64,000 nt of DNA from an uncultured Actinomycetes bacterium. GTDB lineage: Bacteria > Actinomycetota > Thermoleophilia > Solirubrobacterales > 70-9. Below the pieces are notes generated by a model, which was not told the origin of the DNA, searched no databases, and worked only from the letters and a program-made list of their open reading frames with translations. Within the stretch, counting starts at the first letter, position 1. The number at the start of each line of letters is the position of its first letter. The position numbers were made by a program, and so were the translations under genes. Location of the stretch: positions 23,880 to 87,879 of the forward strand of contig CAMLQY010000007.1 in assembly GCA_946482365.1 (NCBI GenBank), read 5' to 3'. Positions 48,422 to 56,270 of the stretch are shown piece by piece.

Positions 48422-50665
48422 TTAGCCGAGGACCTTGAACTTGCGCACAGCGGGGGTCGGGTCCGTAACGCCGCCCTTCTTCGCCCGCACCCTGAAGACG
48501 TGCTTGCCCGGCTTCAGTTTTTTGTAGGTCTTCGGCGATTTGCAGGGCTTGAATTTCTTGCGGTCGAGCTTGCATTCGAAGGTCGACCCGGACAGGCTCG
48601 AAATGAACCTGAACTTGGCCGTGGTCGAGTGGACCTTCCCCTTCGGGCCCTTCTTGATCGTGGTCTGAGGGACCGGTTTTTCGGACCCACCGCCACCGCC
48701 CCCGTTGCCCCCGCCCCCTGTTTGGGGTTCGGGTTCGGTCTGCGCGAACGCCAGCTCCGAGGTGGCCCCTTCGAGACTCGTCTGCGTGGCGGCTATCTGC
48801 GTTTCGCCGGGGAGCGGCGAGATGTAGTTCACGCTCCAGTCGCCGCTGCTGTCGGCGATCGCTTCGCCGAGGAACGATTTGACCTCGCCCGCTTCGGTGG
48901 TTTCCTTGCGGAAGACGCGTACGTTGGCGCCCGCCCCGGCGCCGCTGCCGCTGGCGCCGTCGAGCTTCGCGTCGTCGATCTGCGGCGGCTGGATGCCGGC
49001 GTTGGCGGCGCCGACCAGGTCGATGAAGAGGCCGGCGTTTTTAGCACCCTTGTTGCGGCCGACTTCGTTGAGGCTGTCTTCTTCGGTGTTGCCCGATTCG
49101 TCGACGATCTCGATCGCGTCGCCGCCGCTTTCGTTGATGTTGTTTTCGTCGGTCGAGGCATCCCCGCCGATCAGGTTTTCGCTCGGGAAGAGGAGCGCGA
49201 CGGGGGTTTCGAGGAGAATCCCCGAGTCGCCCGACTGGAAGACGGCGTTGCCGAGAACTTCGTTCTGGTCGTCCTCGATGAAGATGCCGTTGGCAAGCGA
49301 TTCGCCGATCACGTTGTCTTCGATCAGGTTGCCGCCCGCCCCGCCCGGCCCGACGGTGGTGTGTACCCCGAGTTCCGCCCCTTCGATGAAGTTGCTGATG
49401 ATTTCGGTGCCGCCGAAGCGCGCTTCGATCCCGATGCCGCCGTCCATGTCGAACACGTTGCCGGCGACGGCGACCGGGTTGACGGTGGTGATGTTGAGCA
49501 CCCACACACCCTTTCCGGGCGCGGTTATTTCGGCGCCGGCCGCACCGGAGCCGATGATGTTGCCGACCGCTTCGAAGCCTTCGGCGCTGCTGGCGAAGAT
49601 GCCTTCACTGCCACCGGCGATGAAGTTGGCGTCTGCGTTTTCGAGTCCCCCGATCAGGGCATTCGTGGCTTCGCCGACGTTGACGCCGGTGGTGTTCGCA
49701 CGCGTTTCGGTCCCCGCCGCGTTGAGGCCGATGAAGTTGCCGCGAATCGTGGTCGGCCCGGTGGCGGGAAGCTCGTTCTGGCCTTCGCCGTTGCCCTGCA
49801 GGTCGATGCCGAAGGTGCTGCCCGCGATCACGTTGCAACCGCCGTCGCACGGCGCCGCTCCGGACGTGACGACCGTCGTGCCGACCTCGTTGCCGGTCGC
49901 TTCGAAGGCAACGGTGTCGGTGATCTCGATGTTCTTGCCGGCGTTGGGGGCGGAGGTGGTGCCGTCCGGTTTGACGCCGAAGTAGTTGCCGAGCACGTCG
50001 GCGTTGTCGGCGCCGTCGATGTCGAGGCCCTCGAATTCGTTGTTGGCGATGACGTTGCGATCGGCGACGCCTGCGCCGCCGATCGTGGCGCCGTTGGAGT
50101 CCGGGTCGAGGTAGACGCCCTTGCCGTTCGGACCGGCGCTGCCGTCGAGTTTGACGCCGATCCAGCTGTTGATCAAGACGAGCCCCTGGGCCCCGTTGAA
50201 GGCACGGACCGCGGCCGCTCCGGGCGCGATTGCACCGGTGATGGCCAGGCCGTCGATTTCCACCCCGTCCGCTTCGACGACCAACCCCGAGCCGCTCACT
50301 TCGGCACAGGGCCCAAGCTGGCTGGCGAACGACGTGGTGCACTGGCCGCCGCTGGCGCCGTCGATGTGGACTTTGTCGGTGACCAGGGGGAGGTTGGCGG
50401 CGACGATCGTGTCGCCGGCCTTGCCGTCGAAGGGATTCGACGCAAAGGTGATCGTGTCGTCGTCCGCGGTAGAGGCGTTCGACTCTTCGATCGCAGCTCG
50501 CAGGCTGCATTTGCCACCTGCGGTCAGGCAGATCCCGTTGAGGCCACCGGCGTCCGCTTCGTCGGCGGTCGTGTCGACGACGAAGGTCGTCGGGGCCGCA
50601 ACGGCGGTGACAGGAAGAGCGAGCGGGCAGGCAAGGGCGATGAGCAGTGCGGTGAAGGCTTTCAA
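48422..50665 (-). CDS. Exported CSLREA-domain, right-handed beta-helix protein
   Basis: From TTG 50665 (GGAGGG four to five bases upstream) the protein has 747 aa. A signal peptide (about 1-23) is followed by VDTTADEADAGG and CSLRAAIEESN, the CSLREA domain found at the start of extracellular beta-helix proteins. About 450 residues of Asn/Gly-rich repeats (with rungs like NVIANNEFEGLDIDG) form a parallel beta-helix. After a Gly-rich linker, the C-terminal domain has FECKLDRKKFKPCKSP and HVFRVRAKKG, a common surface module. It likely binds or modifies polysaccharide. Glu codons are mostly GAA. Catalytic residues not identified. Confidence 0.82.
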   Translation of the reverse strand: MKAFTALLIALACPLALPVTAVAAPTTFVVDTTADEADAGGLNGICLTAGGKCSLRAAIEESNASTADDDTITFASNPFDGKAGDTIVAANLPLVTDKVHIDGASGGQCTTSFASQLGPCAEVSGSGLVVEADGVEIDGLAITGAIAPGAAAVRAFNGAQGLVLINSWIGVKLDGSAGPNGKGVYLDPDSNGATIGGAGVADRNVIANNEFEGLDIDGADNADVLGNYFGVKPDGTTSAPNAGKNIEITDTVAFEATGNEVGTTVVTSGAAPCDGGCNVIAGSTFGIDLQGNGEGQNELPATGPTTIRGNFIGLNAAGTETRANTTGVNVGEATNALIGGLENADANFIAGGSEGIFASSAEGFEAVGNIIGSGAAGAEITAPGKGVWVLNITTVNPVAVAGNVFDMDGGIGIEARFGGTEIISNFIEGAELGVHTTVGPGGAGGNLIEDNVIGESLANGIFIEDDQNEVLGNAVFQSGDSGILLETPVALLFPSENLIGGDASTDENNINESGGDAIEIVDESGNTEEDSLNEVGRNKGAKNAGLFIDLVGAANAGIQPPQIDDAKLDGASGSGAGAGANVRVFRKETTEAGEVKSFLGEAIADSSGDWSVNYISPLPGETQIAATQTSLEGATSELAFAQTEPEPQTGGGGNGGGGGGSEKPVPQTTIKKGPKGKVHSTTAKFRFISSLSGSTFECKLDRKKFKPCKSPKTYKKLKPGKHVFRVRAKKGGVTDPTPAVRKFKVLG

Positions 50666-50754
50666 GCGACCCTCCGGGGCAGACGAACGGACGAAATCAC
50701 GCCGCGACCCTATCCAGCGCGGCGGCGAATGCACAAGACGCGTTGGCCAAACGA

Positions 50755-51486
50755 CTACTTGCCGAAAGGCAGGCCCGGCCCCGAGCGCTGCCACTCGACC
50801 TGGCCCTCGCCCTCGTGCGCCGAGCGGCCGACGACGTCGTCCCACTCGTGCAGCATGCGCTTCAGCCGGGCGACCGCCTCCGGTGGGTGGGCGGCGGCCT
50901 CGGCGGCGAGGGCGAGGGCCGCCTCCTCGGTACTCGCGGCCGGCGCGACGCGGTTGACCAGGCCGAGGCGCAGCGCCTCGTCGGCACCGACCGTGCGCGA
51001 GGTGAGCAGCAGGTACTTGGCGGTCGCCAGGCCGCAGAGGCTGACCAGGCGGGCGGGGCCGACCGGCACGCCGAGCGCGGCGCCGGGGAAGCGCAGGCGC
51101 AGGTTGGAGCCGCCGACGCGCATGTCGCAGGCGACGGCGATCTCGGCCCCACCCCCCACCACGTCGCCGTGGCAGGCGGCGACGGTCGGCTTGGGGAAGG
51201 CGACGACGGCGTCGTAGAGGTCGGCGAAGAGCTGCATGCGACGGACCTTGCCCTCCTCGTCGAGCTCCTCCTTGACGTCGGCGCCGGCGGAGAGGCCCAT
51301 GTGGTCGGAGGAGCTGATCGCGAGCACGCGCACGGCGTCGTCGGCACGGGCGACCGCGACGTGCTCGAGCATCTCGACCAGCATCTGGGTGTCGATCGCG
51401 TTGCGCGAGCCGGGTCGGTCCAGGCGCAGCACCGCCACGCCCTGCTCGGTCACCTCGTAGCTCGTCACCTCGGCCGGGGCGCTCAC
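50755..51486 (-). CDS. Enoyl-CoA hydratase/isomerase family protein
   Basis: The 243-aa crotonase-fold protein has LRLDRPGSRNAIDTQML at the N-terminus, the oxyanion-hole segment LSAGADVKEE near 65, and PTVAACHGDVVGGGAEIAVACDM near 105. The usual catalytic Glu pair positions read VGPARL, so the hydratase acids may be altered. Such enzymes hydrate or isomerise enoyl-CoA in fatty-acid or amino-acid breakdown. It is followed upstream on the same strand by pth with an 11-nt gap, so may share its transcript. Confidence 0.85.
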   Translation of the reverse strand: MSAPAEVTSYEVTEQGVAVLRLDRPGSRNAIDTQMLVEMLEHVAVARADDAVRVLAISSSDHMGLSAGADVKEELDEEGKVRRMQLFADLYDAVVAFPKPTVAACHGDVVGGGAEIAVACDMRVGGSNLRLRFPGAALGVPVGPARLVSLCGLATAKYLLLTSRTVGADEALRLGLVNRVAPAASTEEAALALAAEAAAHPPEAVARLKRMLHEWDDVVGRSAHEGEGQVEWQRSGPGLPFGK

Positions 51487-51497
51487 GGCGGTGAAAT

Positions 51498-52103
51498 CTA
51501 TTCGCCCAGCTTCTCGACCAGCCGCTCGGCCTCGCCGGCGGCGCGCTCGATCAGCGTCGCGACCTCCTCGCGCGGCTCGCGGAAGCGCCCGAGGACGTAG
51601 GCGGAAACGACCTCGGGATCGGTCGAGTCGGGCCGGCCGACGCCGACGCGGACGCGCCAGAATCCGGTGTCGCCGAAGCCCCGTTTGAGGCTCTTGAGGC
51701 CATTGTGCCCGGCCAGCCCGCCGCCCTGGCGCACCTGCACCTCGCCGAAGGGAAGGTCGATCTCGTCATGGAGGACGACGACCCGGTCCAGCGGCACCTT
51801 CAGCGCGCCGCGCGCGGGCCCGGCCGAGTCGCCGGCGACGTTCATGAAGGTCTGCGGCAGCAGGATCGCCACCCTCGGGCCGCCGGGGCCGGAGCGGCCT
51901 TCGGCGATCAGGCCGCCGAACTTCTTCCTCGCCCGCGGCAGGTCCCAGCGGCGAGAGAGCTCGGCGGCGACCTCGAAGCCGACGTTGTGGCGCGTCGCCT
52001 CGTGCTGCCGGCCGGGGTTGCCGAGGCCGACGATCAGGATGCGGTCGCCCGGCTGCTGCTCGCCCTCGCCGCGTTCGACCCGGCGGCGGCGAAAGATGGA
52101 CAG
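51498..52103 (-). CDS. pth: Peptidyl-tRNA hydrolase with apparent CTG start
   Basis: The full protein is 201 aa when read from CTG 52103; starting at the first ATG (51872) would lose the essential N-terminal third. The frame upstream contains LIVGLGNPGRQHEATRHNVGF, with the catalytic His in TRHNVG, then LPQTFMNVAGDSAG, VVLHDEIDLPFG and GGGLAGHNGLKS, all Pth motifs. No ATG, GTG or TTG exists in frame before LIVGLGNPG. CTG 52103 lies two bases after the rplY stop, with GGGGAG five bases upstream. Pth recycles peptidyl-tRNA released from stalled ribosomes. The rplY-pth pairing is common in bacteria. Confidence 0.9.
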   Translation of the reverse strand: MSIFRRRRVERGEGEQQPGDRILIVGLGNPGRQHEATRHNVGFEVAAELSRRWDLPRARKKFGGLIAEGRSGPGGPRVAILLPQTFMNVAGDSAGPARGALKVPLDRVVVLHDEIDLPFGEVQVRQGGGLAGHNGLKSLKRGFGDTGFWRVRVGVGRPDSTDPEVVSAYVLGRFREPREEVATLIERAAGEAERLVEKLGE

Positions 52104-52105
52104 GG

Positions 52106-52798
52106 TTACTCCCCGCCGGACTCGCCCGAGTCGCCGCCCTCGGCCTCGCCGTCCTCCTCGGCGGCGGGCTCCTCGCCCTCCTCGCCGACGAGCTCGGCCT
52201 CCTCCTCGACGGTGGGCTCGGGCACTTCTTCGACGCGCGGCGGCGAGAGGGTCGCGATCGTCACCTCGTCGGGGTCGTCGGCGACGAGCGTGACGCCCTC
52301 GGGCACGACCAGCGCCGAGAGCTGAAGGGTGTCGTTGACCTCCATCGCGGAGACGTCGGCGACGATCCGGTCGGGGATCTCGGTGGGGAGCGCTTCGACC
52401 GTGACCTCGCGGGTGACGTGCTCGAGCACGCCGCCGCCCTTGACGCCGGGGGAGACCTCGGCGCCCTCGAGCTCGACCGCGACCTCCGCCTGGATCGCCT
52501 CGTCGAGCCGCACCTCCTGCAGGTCGATGTGCTGGAGGCTGCCGCGCACCGGGTGGTGCTGCTGCTCCTTGACCACGACCGGCACCGCTTCCGCGCCCTC
52601 GATCTCGAGGTCGAAGAGGGCGGCGCCTTCGGCGAGCACGCCGCGGATGTCCCGTTCGGGCGCCTGGAAGGCGCGGGCGTCCGCGCCGCCGCTGTAGACG
52701 ACGCCCGGCACGAGGCCCTCACGCCGCAGGCGGCGGGAGATCCTGGAGCCGAACTCGGTTCGGGGCGCTGCCTTCAGCTTTTCGCGTCCACGGGCCAT
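52106..52798 (-). CDS. rplY: 50S ribosomal protein L25 (general stress protein Ctc type)
   Basis: From ATG 52798 the protein has 230 aa, typical of the long Ctc form with two beta-domains. The N-terminal L25 domain has SRRLRREGLVPGVVYSGG and VVVKEQQHHPVRGSLQHIDLQEV; the TL5 C-terminal domain includes GVLEHVTREVTVEALPTEIP. An acidic tail of about 45 residues (Glu-rich, ending SGESGGE) is an extension seen in many actinobacteria. It binds 5S rRNA. It is followed two bases later by the CTG-started pth gene and is divergent from the UbiB-like kinase. Confidence 0.93.
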   Translation of the reverse strand: MARGREKLKAAPRTEFGSRISRRLRREGLVPGVVYSGGADARAFQAPERDIRGVLAEGAALFDLEIEGAEAVPVVVKEQQHHPVRGSLQHIDLQEVRLDEAIQAEVAVELEGAEVSPGVKGGGVLEHVTREVTVEALPTEIPDRIVADVSAMEVNDTLQLSALVVPEGVTLVADDPDEVTIATLSPPRVEEVPEPTVEEEAELVGEEGEEPAAEEDGEAEGGDSGESGGE

Positions 52799-52855
52799 GC
52801 GGACCGAGAGGATAGAGAAACGAGCGAAAGCGCAACCTGTGACATCGTTCGGTCC

Positions 52856-54289
52856 ATGGCAGAGGACTCGAAGATCCCCAAAGGAAGGCTGCGGCGATCC
52901 GCGAAGCTGGGCTCGATCGTCGGGATGCAGGGCGCGCGCTACGCAGGCACCAAGGCGACCAACGTCGCCCGCTCCGAGGAAGAGGGCAAGGAGCGGCTGG
53001 AACAGCGCCACATGGAGACGGCGCTGAAGATGGTCGGGGCGCTGGGCCAGATGAAGGGCGCGGCGATGAAGCTCGGCCAGTTCGCCTCCTTCATCGACAC
53101 GGAATTCATCCCCGACGAGTACCGCGAGATCTACCAGGAGCAGCTGGCGAAGCTGCGCACCGACGCGCCGGCGATGCCCTGGGAGAAGGTCGAGAAGGTG
53201 CTCGACGAGGAGTACGAGGGCGAACCGCTCTCAGAGCTCTTCGCCGAGTTCGAGCAGGAGGCCTTCGCCGCCGCCTCGATCGGCCAGGTGCACCGGGCCG
53301 AGCTGCTGGACGGGCGTGCGGTGGCGGTGAAGATCCAGTATCCGGGGATCGCCGAGGCGCTCGACGCCGACCTGCGCAACGCCGGCACGATCGTCCGGCT
53401 CGCCCGCGCCCTCGCCCCCGGGCTCGACGCCAAGGAGATAGCCAAGGAGCTGCGCGAGCGCGTGATGGAGGAGCTCGACTACGAGTACGAGGCGCAGAAC
53501 CAGCGCAGCTTCGCCCGCGCCTACCGCGAGCACCCCTTCATCTACGTGCCGGAAGTGATCACGCGCCTCTCCCGGCGGCGGGTCCTCGTCACCGAGCTGG
53601 TCGAGGGGATGAAGTTCGAGCAGGTGAAGGAGCTCCCCGACGAGGAGCGCAGCCGCTTCGGCGAGATCGTCTTCCGCGGCAGCTTCGGCTCGATCTACCA
53701 CCTGCAGCACTTCAACGCCGACCCCCACCCCGGCAACTACATCCTGATGGGCGACGGGCGGGTCGCCTTCCTCGACTTCGGCATGACCAAGAAGCTCGAC
53801 AACGAGCAGATCCTGCTCGAGCAGCGGGCGATCGACGCCGCTTTCCATGACGACCCGGAGCGCTTCCGCAACGCCCTGCACGAGCTCGGCTTCGTCAAGA
53901 ACCCGTCCAAGCTCGACGCCGAAAGGCTGATGGAGCACACGATGGCGGTCAGCGGCTGGTTCATCGAGGACCGCGAGGTCGAGATCAGCGCGCGGCGGGT
54001 GATGAAGATCATCGAGTCGACCCACGACCCGCGATCGGAGTACTACGACCTGATGCGGCGCGAGTCGCTGCCCGGCGACGAGCTGATGGGCAGGCGGATG
54101 GAAATCGGCGTCGTCGCCGTGCTCGGGCAGCTGCGGGCGAAGCGCAACTGGCACCGGATCATGCGCGAGTGGATCTACGCCGACCCGCCGGCGACGGAGC
54201 TGGGAGAGGAGGAGTGGGAGTACTTCGAGGGAAGAGGCGTGGTGCAGACGCCGATTGTCGAGCGGTCCCTTGAAGGAGGGCAGCGATGA
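52856..54289 (+). CDS. ABC1/UbiB-family atypical kinase
   Basis: The 477-aa protein (ATG 52856) has the UbiB features in order: the KxGQ motif MKLGQFASF near 62-70, the Ala-rich loop AAASIGQVH that replaces the glycine loop, VAVKIQYPG (nucleotide Lys), FNADPHPGNY (catalytic loop) and FLDFGM (metal Asp). Such proteins hydrolyse ATP and support isoprenoid lipid or quinone synthesis; in actinobacteria the pathway is often menaquinone or unknown lipids. Unlike UbiB of E. coli it lacks C-terminal membrane helices. It overlaps the next membrane-protein gene as ATGA, suggesting a functional pair. Confidence 0.9.
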   Translation: MAEDSKIPKGRLRRSAKLGSIVGMQGARYAGTKATNVARSEEEGKERLEQRHMETALKMVGALGQMKGAAMKLGQFASFIDTEFIPDEYREIYQEQLAKLRTDAPAMPWEKVEKVLDEEYEGEPLSELFAEFEQEAFAAASIGQVHRAELLDGRAVAVKIQYPGIAEALDADLRNAGTIVRLARALAPGLDAKEIAKELRERVMEELDYEYEAQNQRSFARAYREHPFIYVPEVITRLSRRRVLVTELVEGMKFEQVKELPDEERSRFGEIVFRGSFGSIYHLQHFNADPHPGNYILMGDGRVAFLDFGMTKKLDNEQILLEQRAIDAAFHDDPERFRNALHELGFVKNPSKLDAERLMEHTMAVSGWFIEDREVEISARRVMKIIESTHDPRSEYYDLMRRESLPGDELMGRRMEIGVVAVLGQLRAKRNWHRIMREWIYADPPATELGEEEWEYFEGRGVVQTPIVERSLEGGQR

Positions 54290-55143
54290 GCAGGATCAAA
54301 CGCGGTTGGGCACTGACCAAGAAGAGCTGGGGGCTGCTGCGAGACAACCCCGCCCTGCTGCGCTTCCCGCTCTACGGCGGGGTGGCGACGATCGTCTGCG
54401 CGATCATCGTGGTCGGGCCCGGCCTCTACCTGATCGACGACGACCAGGCGGTCTTCGGCGGGGCCCTGGCGGTGATCGGCTTCTACCTGCTCGCCGTGAT
54501 CGGCACCTACTTCAGCGTCGGCCTCGCCGCCGCCGCCGACATGATCTTCCGCGGCCAGCAGGCGTCTGTCGGCGACGGCCTCGAGGTGGCGCGCAGTCGC
54601 CTTCCCCAGATCGCGGGCTGGGCGGCTGTCTCGACCACGATCGGCCTCGCGCTCAGCGCCCTGGAGAACCAGGGCGCGGTGGGCCAGATCGCCGGTCGCG
54701 TGCTCGCCGTCGGCTGGTCGCTGCTCACCTTCCTCGCCGTTCCCGTGATCGCGCTCGAGGGCAATGGCCCCTTTGCCACTTTGAAGCGCTCCGCCGGTCT
54801 CTTCAAATCGCGCTGGGGCCAGCAGATCACAGGCAACATCGCGATCGGCGGCGCCGTCTTCCTCCTCGGCGTCCTGCCCTCGGCCCTGCTGATCTTCGCC
54901 GGCTTCCTGATCTGGGCCTCGGCCAGCTTCGCCGGTGCCCTGCTGCTGGTGCTGGGCGTGATCGGCCTGGCGATCTCGATGCTCGTCTCCAGCGCCCTGA
55001 GCAACATCTTCGGCGTCGCCCTCTATCGCTACGCCCTCGACGGCGAGGCGGTCGGCGGCTTCACCACCCAGGAGCTCGAGTCGGCCGTCAAGCCACGCGG
55101 CGGCCGCAACGCCCCGCCGACGGCCACGCCGGGCACGATCTAG
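54286..55143 (+). CDS. DUF6159-like polytopic membrane protein
   Basis: The 285-aa protein has six membrane helices and begins SRIKRGWALTKKSWGLLRDNPALLRFPL, the pattern of DUF6159 proteins. Within it, AADMIFRGQQASVGDGLEVARSRLPQI and VIALEGNGPFATLKRSAGLFKSRWGQQI resemble the paired amphipathic helices of glycerophosphodiesterase membrane-domain proteins. It overlaps the UbiB kinase gene by four bases. The C-terminus is a Pro/Thr-rich tail. The role may be in membrane lipid homeostasis but this is a guess. Confidence 0.75.
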   Translation: MSRIKRGWALTKKSWGLLRDNPALLRFPLYGGVATIVCAIIVVGPGLYLIDDDQAVFGGALAVIGFYLLAVIGTYFSVGLAAAADMIFRGQQASVGDGLEVARSRLPQIAGWAAVSTTIGLALSALENQGAVGQIAGRVLAVGWSLLTFLAVPVIALEGNGPFATLKRSAGLFKSRWGQQITGNIAIGGAVFLLGVLPSALLIFAGFLIWASASFAGALLLVLGVIGLAISMLVSSALSNIFGVALYRYALDGEAVGGFTTQELESAVKPRGGRNAPPTATPGTI

Positions 55144-55146
55144 CCA

Positions 55147-55198
55147 CCACTTCCGGTGCGCCTTATCCCCCTATGGCGGGGCAAAAGCGCACCGGAAG
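55147..55198. repeat. Palindromic repeat family 1, copy C1 (left direct repeat)
   Basis: The hairpin unit 55150-55198 has arms starting CTTCCGGTGCGCC and loop CTATGGC, with 18 of 21 arm positions paired. Bases 55147-55197 are identical over 51 nt to 56177-56227 on the other side of the nuclease gene. It starts three bases after the stop of the membrane-protein gene. Confidence 0.95.
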
Positions 55199-55212
55199 CG
55201 TCGTAGGGGGGA
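55198..55212 (+). repeat. 15-nt match to repeat family 2
   Basis: GCGTCGTAGGGGGGA is identical to the start of the family 2 copies at 36919 and 60384, and joins directly on to hairpin copy C1. It may be a truncated copy. Confidence 0.5.
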
Positions 55213-55221
55213 GAGCCTTTG

Positions 55222-55269
55222 CTCCGGTGCGCCTTATCTCCTTATGTCGAGGGAAAAGCGCACCGGAAG
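55222..55269. repeat. Palindromic repeat family 1, copy C2 (contains a start codon)
   Basis: A diverged copy: CTCCGGTGCGCCTTATCTCC, loop TTATGTC, then GAGGGAAAAGCGCACCGG. The ATG of the AbiEi/DUF559 gene (55244) is in its loop, and the right arm encodes the first residues, MSREKRTGS. Confidence 0.9.
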
Positions 55270-56176
55270 CGTCGGACACCTGATTGCGGACCTGGCTGGA
55301 CGTCAGCATGGGATCGTCACCAGGAGCCAGCTGCGGAGACTTGGGCTTCAAGAGCGCGCCATCGATGAGCGGATCGCTTCGGGTTACCTGCAACCCGTAT
55401 TTCGCGGGACATTTGCGGTAGGGCATCGTGCGATCAGCCGCAACGGGCGGATGCTGGCCGGAGTGCTTACCTGCGACGCAGGCACGGTGCTCTCTCATGG
55501 GAGTGCGGCCGAGCTGCTGGGACTTTGGGACAAGCGGCTCCCTGTTATCCACGTGATCCCGCCGGACTGGTCGGGGCGCAAGATCGATGGGATCCGCTGG
55601 CATCGCGTGCGATTGCCAGACGCAGACGAGGTCGAAGATCGGAACGGGATTCCATGCACGACCGTGTCCCGGACGCTGGTCGACATGGCTGGGAGCACAG
55701 GGTGGAGTTCGATGCGAGGCCTGGTCGAGCAGGCCGCGATCCTCAGGCTGCTCGATGTAGAAGAGATCGATCGAATCCTGACCTTCGGACGACGGCGCGG
55801 CACACCGCGGTTGCGCACGATCCTGGCTCCGTGGCGAGAAACGCGAGAGGAGCGCCCGGTAGTGCGGAGCCGGCTCGAGGCGCGTCTGCTTCCACGCCTG
55901 ATCGAGGAAGGGCTACCCCGTCCCCGCACGAACGTGAAGCTGCACGTAGAAGGTCATCTCTTCGAGGTCGACCTGCTCTGGGAGGATCAGTGCCTCGCAA
56001 TCGAGACCGACGGCGAAGAGACACACGGCACCCTTGCGGCCTTTCAGCGCGATCGCAAACGCGACCAGATCCTCACCGCGGCCGGCTATCGCACCGTCCG
56101 CGTCACCTGGGCGCAGGTCCGCGACGAACCGAACGCCGTCGTCAATCGCATTGCTCGCATGCTGAAAGTCCGGTAG
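55244..56176 (+). CDS. AbiEi-antitoxin-like winged helix fused to a DUF559/Vsr-like nuclease domain
   Basis: The 310-aa protein has an N-terminal winged-helix block (RQHGIVTRSQLRRLGLQERAIDERI, about 18-45) and the GYLQPVFRGTFAVGH motif, as in type IV AbiEi-like antitoxins. The C-terminal part (about 200-310) looks like a DUF559/PD-(D/E)xK nuclease: LPRPRTNVKLHVEGHLFEVDLLWEDQCLAIETDGEETHG with Asp and Glu-x-Asp, then RDRKRDQILTAAGYRTVRVTW. No AbiEii toxin is adjacent. The start lies inside a palindromic repeat and the stop touches another, so the gene is precisely bounded by repeats. DNA cleavage is inferred from the motif. Confidence 0.8.
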   Translation: MSREKRTGSVGHLIADLAGRQHGIVTRSQLRRLGLQERAIDERIASGYLQPVFRGTFAVGHRAISRNGRMLAGVLTCDAGTVLSHGSAAELLGLWDKRLPVIHVIPPDWSGRKIDGIRWHRVRLPDADEVEDRNGIPCTTVSRTLVDMAGSTGWSSMRGLVEQAAILRLLDVEEIDRILTFGRRRGTPRLRTILAPWRETREERPVVRSRLEARLLPRLIEEGLPRPRTNVKLHVEGHLFEVDLLWEDQCLAIETDGEETHGTLAAFQRDRKRDQILTAAGYRTVRVTWAQVRDEPNAVVNRIARMLKVR

Positions 56177-56227
56177 CCACTTCCGGTGCGCCTTATCCCC
56201 CTATGGCGGGGCAAAAGCGCACCGGAA
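56177..56227. repeat. Palindromic repeat family 1, copy C3 (right direct repeat)
   Basis: A 51-nt block identical to 55147-55197 and in the same orientation. It begins at the base after the nuclease gene's TAG stop and lies before the convergent GDPD gene. Confidence 0.95.
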
Positions 56228-56270
56228 CGGGGGGTCAGGTGGGCGCCGGCCATCGGGAGACCTGTGGGGC

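Noticed and set aside
47420..51217. A 1265-aa open frame on the + strand crossing three genes
   Set aside because: It runs through a GMC oxidoreductase, the hairpin at 48357 and the antisense of two clear genes. It has no recognisable fold and is a GC artefact.
55147..56227. CRISPR array made of the hairpin repeats
   Set aside because: Only three units, at irregular distances (24 nt and 910 nt), one of them inside a gene start, and no cas genes. This is not an array.
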